A stretch of DNA of 10,766 bases. Source: CAZVWW01 sp964631265 (lineage in GTDB: Bacteria > Thermotogota > Thermotogae > MWEM01). This document shows positions 6,453 through 10,766 of the stretch, piece after piece. Location: contig CAZVWW010000078.1 in the NCBI GenBank assembly GCA_964631265.1, forward strand, positions 1 through 10,766, written 5' to 3'. Position 1 is the stretch's first letter. Each line of letters opens with the position of its first letter. The notes below the pieces were generated by a model that was not told the origin of the DNA, searched no databases, and saw only the letters and a program-made list of their open reading frames with translations. A program made the translations under genes and the position numbers.

Positions 6453-6461
6453 ATTATCACA
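6453..6461 (-). promoter_or_regulatory. Possible extended -10 promoter element for pdxS
   Basis: The minus strand reads TGTGATAAT, close to the extended -10 consensus TGnTATAAT, about 42 bp before the pdxS ATG in an AT-rich pocket between the repeats and the gene. No convincing -35 hexamer is seen 16-18 bases upstream. It is the only promoter candidate found between the repeats and pdxS and could serve the whole pdxS-to-atp train. Confidence 0.3.
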
Positions 6462-6610
6462 TTACTTCTCCGGCTGCATATCCCTTACCCGGCTGCCGGT
6501 CGCCCACTTCTCGAAACGACCCTCTCATCCGGCGACAAGTCCTTTCACCATAATCCCGTCATGAGTGCCCCGGTTCCCGGTCCCCCATTTCTCGAAACGA
6601 CCCTTTCACC

Positions 6611-6638
6611 TGGTGACAGGTCCCCCGGCCTGTCACCA
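6611..6638. repeat. Perfect hairpin in repeat unit 2
   Basis: TGGTGACAGG, an eight-base loop TCCCCCGG, then CCTGTCACCA: a perfect 10-bp stem that can form in either strand's RNA or DNA. No T tract follows on either strand, so it does not look like a standard intrinsic terminator. Confidence 0.85.
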
Positions 6639-6698
6639 TAATCCCGTCATGAGTCCCCTGGCTGCCGAGCCCCCGTTTCTCTAAACGGCCCTTTCACC

Positions 6699-6725
6699 TG
6701 GTGACAGGTCCCCGGCCTGTCACCA
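6699..6725. repeat. Perfect hairpin in repeat unit 3
   Basis: The same 10-bp stem as in unit 2 (TGGTGACAGG / CCTGTCACCA), with a seven-base loop TCCCCGG. The stems are identical between units 2 and 3 while the flanks differ. This could reflect recent duplication or selection on the stem. Confidence 0.85.
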
Positions 6726-6791
6726 TAATCCCGTCATGAGTCCCCTGGCTCATGTCCATATGCTTCCGATCTTACCCGACTCATGTCCTTA

Positions 6792-8078
6792 TCATAACAT
6801 CTCCACCGTTTCAAGACGTGAATAATCCCCAATACTTCGCCCATACTTCGCACACGGCTTCCCGTTCACCTTGACAATATCGGCCGTGAAATCTATCTTC
6901 TGCTTGAGCAGCGACGACCCCACCCCGTAAACATCAGCAGGCGCTTCCAGCTTTTCAAAGAGATTGATCCGCTCCGCGTTAAACCCGCCGGAGACAATGA
7001 TCTTCAAATCCTGTCCGCCAATCCTGTCAAACTCATCCCGCGCCCGCCATACCAACTCAGGGCAGACCCCGAGCGAGCTTGAATCGACCGGGACCACTGA
7101 ACGGTCACGTAAAGAACCGGAAGTGTCAAAGCGGACACCCCATATCTTTCCACGACCCTTTCCGATAAGCTCACTTACGCTTGAAACACCCTCTTGAAAC
7201 GGGGCTCCTGTTTTTCGCTCGTACATATCATAAAGGACATCCTTTGTTGTCTTAATCACATCGTTTTCCCAATCGACAAGCACGATTCGGTTAACATCCG
7301 GTGAGATATACCGGTCAAATTCATAGGCGGCTTTGACTGTATCACCCTCCATCGCCGCAATCAGCGAATGCGGAATGGTGCCAAGACTCTCTGCCCCCCA
7401 GTAATCCGCGTTGGCATCGGTTGAAACTCCGAAGGCTCCCGCTTTGAATGCAGCATAGCCATCGGTTGCCTGAACCCAGTGATGGTCAAACCGGGCACTG
7501 AAAAAGAGGATCGGCTTGCCCCTTGCAGCTGATACGACCTTTTTCACAGCGGTGGCCGTGCTGGATGCCCTGGCGATGACCCCAAGCAAAACCGTCTCCA
7601 GATAGCCGTAATACTGGGGGTTGCCCTCTATCCTCAGTACAATTTCATCCTTGTCCGCCATATCCCCGTCTTTTAGCGCCTTGACCTCGACCTCGTCCCA
7701 TTTGTCAACCCAGAGATTGTTCAACTGTTCCCTGATGTCCCATTTTCTTTTGAACGCCTCTTCCATCCTGCTTCTCTCCAAATCATAAGCGGAGGACTGA
7801 ATATCGTATTCAACCTCCAGCATTTTGGAGAAGAGGTCTTTTGATTTTTCCAGATCACTGTAATAACCGGCACATGTCCGGAGAATCGCAAGGGCCTCGT
7901 TAAGTCCGACTATACAAGCCCTTTTACGGGGGAAAAACTGGTAGACAACATCCGTCTCCTTCCCGGTCTTTTTCAGGACTTCAACAAATCTTGTAAAATA
8001 TTTATCGGAATAATACCCGGCCCGTATTCGGTCTATTGGTATCTTAAACTTCCTGGGATCAAGCGTCTTCTGTACCAC
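6792..8078 (-). CDS. pncB: Nicotinate phosphoribosyltransferase
   Basis: A 428-residue enzyme of NAD salvage that joins nicotinate to PRPP to give nicotinate mononucleotide. An N-terminal domain (about 1-120) precedes the barrel core. Family features are A-T-D-G-Y-A-A with G-A-F-G-V-S-T-D at 204-221, G-T-I-P-H-S-L at 233-239 with the conserved H237, V-R-F-D-T-S-G-S-L at 315-323, I-I-V-S-G-G-F-N at 360-367 and Y-G-V-G-S-S-L at 384-390. The phosphate-binding R-x-D motif is F-D-T-S-G-S rather than the R-I-D-S-G-D of E. coli PncB. This is closer to the type I recall from Thermoplasma-like enzymes. The start is GTG at 8078 behind GGAGG. It begins 20 bp after the aminotransferase ends, so the two are probably co-transcribed. 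Naming is by family; nicotinate specificity is not proven by sequence alone. Confidence 0.88.
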   Translation of the reverse strand: MVQKTLDPRKFKIPIDRIRAGYYSDKYFTRFVEVLKKTGKETDVVYQFFPRKRACIVGLNEALAILRTCAGYYSDLEKSKDLFSKMLEVEYDIQSSAYDLERSRMEEAFKRKWDIREQLNNLWVDKWDEVEVKALKDGDMADKDEIVLRIEGNPQYYGYLETVLLGVIARASSTATAVKKVVSAARGKPILFFSARFDHHWVQATDGYAAFKAGAFGVSTDANADYWGAESLGTIPHSLIAAMEGDTVKAAYEFDRYISPDVNRIVLVDWENDVIKTTKDVLYDMYERKTGAPFQEGVSSVSELIGKGRGKIWGVRFDTSGSLRDRSVVPVDSSSLGVCPELVWRARDEFDRIGGQDLKIIVSGGFNAERINLFEKLEAPADVYGVGSSLLKQKIDFTADIVKVNGKPCAKYGRSIGDYSRLETVEML

Positions 8079-8098
8079 GTTTTTACCTCCAGAGAGAT

Positions 8099-9295
8099 TT
8101 AGGCAGCTTTTCTCCTGTATTCCTCAAGGCCCTTCCTCAGAATCTCGCATGCCTGTTTCAGTTTTTCTTCCTCAAGGACATAGGCTATCCTGATTTCCTG
8201 AAGACCCCGGCCGGGTGTTGCGTAGAACCCGTCGAGAGGGGCAACCATAGTCGTTGTATTGTTGACGGAAAATTCCTGAAGCATCCATTTGACAAACTTC
8301 TCGCTGTTGTCAACGGGCAGTTTGACAGAGACATAGAAAGCCCCTTTTGGTTTCTTGAAATAGAGCCCCTCTACCTTTGAAAGCTCTTCATAGACGATAT
8401 CCCGCCTCTTCTGATACTCTTCCCGGACTTCTATCAGATAATTGGGGTCCATCTCCAAAAACCCTATCGTCCCAAGCTGTGAGACAGTGGGCGGAGAAAG
8501 CCTTGCCTGAGCCATCTTCATGGCCTGCTCAAGGATATCCTTGTTCTTGGTGGCCATAACGCCAACTCTTGCCCCGCATGCACTGAAACGTTTTGAAACA
8601 CTGTCAACCATAATCAGCCGGTCGTGATAATCGGTAAATTCCATTCCGCTGAACGGCTCCAACCCGTCGAAGACAAATTCGCGGTAGACCTCATCTATTA
8701 TGACGTAAAGATCATGTTTTTTGGCAAATTCGAGGATGCGCTTAATATCCTCTTTCGGATAAACGGCTCCCGTCGGATTACAGGGATTGGAAAAGACAAT
8801 AGCCTTGGTTTTGGCGGTCATCTTGTCATCGTATTCAGATAAATCCGGTACCTTATAACCCGCTTCCGGATCGGTCGTGACCGGAAGGAGTTGAAGGTTC
8901 AACATCCCCGCAAAACTTCGATAATTCGCATAAAAAGGCTCGAGCACAACAACTTCATCCCCGGGATCCGCAACCGTTCCGAGTGAGAAGATAATGGCCT
9001 CGCTTCCGCCGTTTGTAATCAGCATCTCCTCAGGGCTTACCTCAAACCCCCATCTTTTGTAATACTTCGAGAAGGCCTGTCTCAGCTCCTTGATCCCGGC
9101 TGAATGTGAATAAGGGATGACCTTCCCCGCCCGTTTTTCTATCGATTTGAAAAACGCCTTTGGTGTTTCAATGTCCGGTTGGCCGATATTCAGATGGAGT
9201 ACCTCCACACCCTTCTCTTTTGCCTCCTCCGAATAAGGAATGAGTCTCCTGATCGGTGAGGACTGCATCTCTCTAATCCTGTTTGAAAAATCCAT
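8099..9295 (-). CDS. Class I/II PLP-dependent aminotransferase, aspartate aminotransferase-like
   Basis: A 398-residue fold-type I aminotransferase, complete. Y62 in P-Y-S is followed by G97-S98-E99-A100 of the cofactor phosphate loop. N173 lies in N-P-C-N-P-T-G, D201 and Y204 in I-D-E-V-Y-R-E-F, the Schiff-base lysine K235 in S-V-S-K-R-F-S-A-C-G-A-R-V-G, and the substrate carboxylate-binding R369 in L-Q-E-I-R-I-A-Y. The start is the ATG at 9295 with GGGGGAGGT upstream. An ATG 45 bp further up would place the start over the likely promoter and add residues unlike the family. The amino-acid partner (aspartate, alanine or aromatic) cannot be told from sequence alone. It heads the pair with pncB and is divergent from the histidine kinase. 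Confidence 0.9.
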   Translation of the reverse strand: MDFSNRIREMQSSPIRRLIPYSEEAKEKGVEVLHLNIGQPDIETPKAFFKSIEKRAGKVIPYSHSAGIKELRQAFSKYYKRWGFEVSPEEMLITNGGSEAIIFSLGTVADPGDEVVVLEPFYANYRSFAGMLNLQLLPVTTDPEAGYKVPDLSEYDDKMTAKTKAIVFSNPCNPTGAVYPKEDIKRILEFAKKHDLYVIIDEVYREFVFDGLEPFSGMEFTDYHDRLIMVDSVSKRFSACGARVGVMATKNKDILEQAMKMAQARLSPPTVSQLGTIGFLEMDPNYLIEVREEYQKRRDIVYEELSKVEGLYFKKPKGAFYVSVKLPVDNSEKFVKWMLQEFSVNNTTTMVAPLDGFYATPGRGLQEIRIAYVLEEEKLKQACEILRKGLEEYRRKAA

Positions 9296-9453
9296 TTTAC
9301 TACCTCCCCCGTTAAACCGTTGATTTTGTTCCCTTTTCAAGTATAGTATACAATATTTCGGACAATTCTGAAAACCGAACCAACAGAAAAACCGGCTTGA
9401 TTTATGCTAAAATACAATAAGCTTTGAATCTTTCACATCAGGAGTTTTTTGGT
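9296..9453. promoter_or_regulatory. Divergent intergenic region with candidate promoters
   Basis: This 158-bp AT-rich spacer separates the minus-strand aminotransferase from the plus-strand kinase. For the aminotransferase, two overlapping TATACT -10 hexamers on the minus strand lie at 9340-9350, about 45-55 bp before the ATG. They fall within the small inverted repeat GTATA-G-TATAC (9341-9351). For the kinase, an extended -10 TGCTAAAAT lies at 9405-9413, about 40 bp before its TTG. No strong -35 boxes are seen for either, so activator dependence or a non-standard sigma factor is possible. Confidence 0.35.
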
Positions 9454-10766
9454 TTGTTTATTGATCAGAACAACCCGCTTCTTCAAAAATTGGATAAGAC
9501 ATTCTTTCAGTCCCTCGAAATGATTCGCTTTCCGATGGAGATCATTGATCTCAACGGGGTTATTGTGTATTTAAATGAGGCCTACGTGGAACGCTTTAAG
9601 GAAGCAGCTGATGCAGCCGGAAAGTGCGTTTTTGACCTCTGTGAAGACCCCGGGCACAGAAAAAAAGTTGAAGCGTTTTTTTCTTCAATAAACGAGGGCA
9701 GCGCAAAGCCGGGCATCATTCACTCACTATACAGGACTAAGGACGTCTCGTTTTTAGACTGTGAAGTGAAATGGCATTATCTGAAAAAAGACGGGCAAAT
9801 CCTCGGTATTGTCATCATCCTCAGTGATATTACAGAGGAGATGAAGGTTCACAAAGAGATACTGAGCCGGAATGAAAAGAATCTGCACACTCACCAGAAC
9901 GCCTTGCTCAATATGAAAAATAAATTGGACATGGCGCTTGAGGCAGCAAAAGAAGGTATATGGGAATGGGATCTCAGAGATGATTCCGTGAACTACGATG
10001 ACCGCTATTTTCAGATCCTCGGCTACGAGCGGGAAGACCTGGAAAACGTCGATAATATTTGGCATTACCTGATCCATCCTGAGGATATCGAAAGATACAA
10101 CAAGGCCTACAAAGCATTTCTGGAGAAAAAGGGCCGTTCACTACAGATCGAATACAGATTGAAGAAAAAGGACGGGAGTTACAAATGGATCCTCGACAAG
10201 GGAAAGGCTGTTGAATTTGACGAGAGCGGTTCCCCAGTGAAATTACTCGGCGTTCATCTCGACATCGACCGGATCATGAAAAAATCAGAAGAGCTCAACG
10301 AGACCCAAAAAACTCTGGCATACGTTTTGAAAAATGCCCGGGTCGGCATATGGAAGTGGTATATGCAGGAAAACAGGGCCGAATACGATCACATGGCGCA
10401 GAAGATCCTCGGCTGTGACCCGTCAAATCCACCGGGCCGGTACAGATGGAGAAATCTCGTCGCACAAGATGATATCAACAGACTTTACGAGGATATGCAG
10501 GAATATCTCAAGGGGAACATCCCCGAATACGATGTGACCTACCGGTTTAAAAAGCCCGGGTCCAGGATGATATGGATCCATGAAACGGGCGATGTCCTCG
10601 AATATGACGCTGATGGAAATCCCCGGGTCCTCGCCGGGAGCCTCCGGGACGTTACCCAGCAGAAGGAGTTTGAGGAGCTCCTCGTCCGGGCAAAGGACGA
10701 GGCACAAGAAGCCAGCCGGATGAAATCCGAGCTGATCTCGAATATCAATCACGAACTGCGCACCCC
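9454..10766 (+). CDS. Multi-PAS sensor histidine kinase, 3' end outside window
   Basis: The frame is open from TTG 9454 to the window end (437 codons) without a stop. The start is preceded by AGGAG at 9440-9444 with nine bases of spacing. Another in-frame TTG at 9424 has no ribosome binding site, and a TAA lies at 9418-9420. Three PAS modules are seen: about residues 15-130 (ending L-S-D-I-T-E-E), 159-280 (G-I-W-E-W-D to L-D-I-D, PAS fold-3 type) and 288-402 (G-I-W-K-W to R-D-V-T-Q-Q). A coiled linker leads into the HisKA H-box S-N-I-N-H-E-L-R-T-P, with the phospho-accepting H433 at codon 10750-10752. No membrane helix or signal peptide is seen, so it is probably cytosolic. The ligand is unknown, and the ATPase and any receiver domain lie beyond the window. 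Confidence 0.9.
   Translation, partial: MFIDQNNPLLQKLDKTFFQSLEMIRFPMEIIDLNGVIVYLNEAYVERFKEAADAAGKCVFDLCEDPGHRKKVEAFFSSINEGSAKPGIIHSLYRTKDVSFLDCEVKWHYLKKDGQILGIVIILSDITEEMKVHKEILSRNEKNLHTHQNALLNMKNKLDMALEAAKEGIWEWDLRDDSVNYDDRYFQILGYEREDLENVDNIWHYLIHPEDIERYNKAYKAFLEKKGRSLQIEYRLKKKDGSYKWILDKGKAVEFDESGSPVKLLGVHLDIDRIMKKSEELNETQKTLAYVLKNARVGIWKWYMQENRAEYDHMAQKILGCDPSNPPGRYRWRNLVAQDDINRLYEDMQEYLKGNIPEYDVTYRFKKPGSRMIWIHETGDVLEYDADGNPRVLAGSLRDVTQQKEFEELLVRAKDEAQEASRMKSELISNINHELRT

Larger units (their letters stand above)
6488..6744. repeat. Three tandem ~81-89-bp GC-rich units (REP-like)
   Basis: Three diverged head-to-tail units are recognised by shared blocks. TTCTCGAAACGACCCT occurs at about 6508 and 6589, with a variant TTCTCTAAACGGCCC at 6678. 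CCATAATCCCGTCATGAGT occurs at 6548, 6636 and 6723, followed by CCCC or CCCCTGG. Spacing of the second block is 88 and 87 bp; the first block is spaced 81 and 89 bp. Units 2 and 3 each carry a perfect hairpin. Unit 1 is degenerate, having lost about 7 bp of the hairpin centre. The GTGACAGG/CCTGTCAC hairpin arms resemble the REP-type palindromes that often lie between bacterial genes and are moved by Y1 (RAYT) transposases. No transposase is in the window, so that link is inference. They may also stabilise or end the pncB mRNA. Confidence 0.8.
6412..6791. other. Gene-free gap between pncB and pdxS
   Basis: No convincing coding frame, RNA gene or T-tract terminator is seen in these 380 bp. The AT-rich part next to pdxS (6412-6470) holds its ribosome binding site and a possible -10 element. 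The rest is the GC-rich tandem repeat cluster described separately. A short non-repeat tail follows (6745-6791), in which CTCATGTCC occurs at about 6749 and ACTCATGTCC at about 6780. Confidence 0.7.

Noticed and set aside
6611..6725. Intrinsic transcription terminators
   Set aside because: The hairpins are strong, but neither strand has a following T tract. A Rho-independent terminator is not supported.
6488..6744. CRISPR array
   Set aside because: Units are ~81-89 bp, diverged throughout, with no short identical repeats separated by unique spacers of constant size, and no cas gene is near.
9296..9340. Upstream ATG giving a 15-residue longer aminotransferase
   Set aside because: The ATG at 9295 has a far better ribosome binding site (GGGGGAGGT), and the longer start falls on the likely -10 box.
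9754..10077. 107-codon minus-strand open frame
   Set aside because: It is antisense to the PAS region of the histidine kinase, which has continuous coding sequence and recognisable PAS modules.
10423..10752. 109-codon minus-strand open frame at the right end
   Set aside because: It is antisense to the third PAS domain and the H-box of the kinase; no independent support.

Overview
The window is a chromosomal stretch of an anaerobe-type bacterium with about 45-50% GC. It is densely packed with metabolic genes, and almost everything is read on the minus strand (right to left). The phylum cannot be fixed from the sequence alone. The F-type ATP synthase c subunit carries a sodium-type ligand set with two carboxylates, as described for Fusobacterium and resembling Thermotogota sequences as I remember them. 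TTG and GTG start codons are frequent (7 of 12 genes). No phage, transposase, CRISPR array, rRNA or tRNA is visible.

Layout in the direction of transcription (minus strand). A class I PLP aminotransferase (8099-9295) is followed closely by a nicotinate phosphoribosyltransferase (6792-8078). Then comes a roughly 380-bp gene-free gap holding about three tandem ~81-89-bp GC-rich repeat units, two of which contain a perfect 10-bp-stem hairpin (REP-like). Past the gap runs a tight train of genes: pdxS, pdxT, a YifB/ComM-type AAA+ ATPase, a CheX-type CheY-phosphatase, atpZ, an atpI-like gene, atpB (a), atpE (c), atpF (b), atpH (delta), and the first five codons of atpA starting with TTG at the left edge. 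Most junctions are 4-bp or longer overlaps, or gaps of less than 50 bp, so pdxS to atpA may be a single transcript. On the plus strand, divergent from the aminotransferase, a multi-PAS sensor histidine kinase starts at 9454 and runs off the right end just after its H-box.

How the parts fit. PdxS and PdxT form the DXP-independent PLP synthase, and the aminotransferase is a PLP user. The atp genes build the membrane Fo part and the stalk of a probably Na+-coupled ATP synthase, with the catalytic F1 genes expected just outside to the left. CheX and YifB sit between the B6 genes and the Fo genes with tight coupling but no known functional link. There is no obvious new defence or mobile system here. 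The most notable items are the two-carboxylate c subunit, an RNA hairpin that could mask the atpF ribosome binding site, the 62-bp dual-coding atpZ/atpI overlap, the placement of pdxST-yifB-cheX ahead of atp, and the hairpin repeat cluster.
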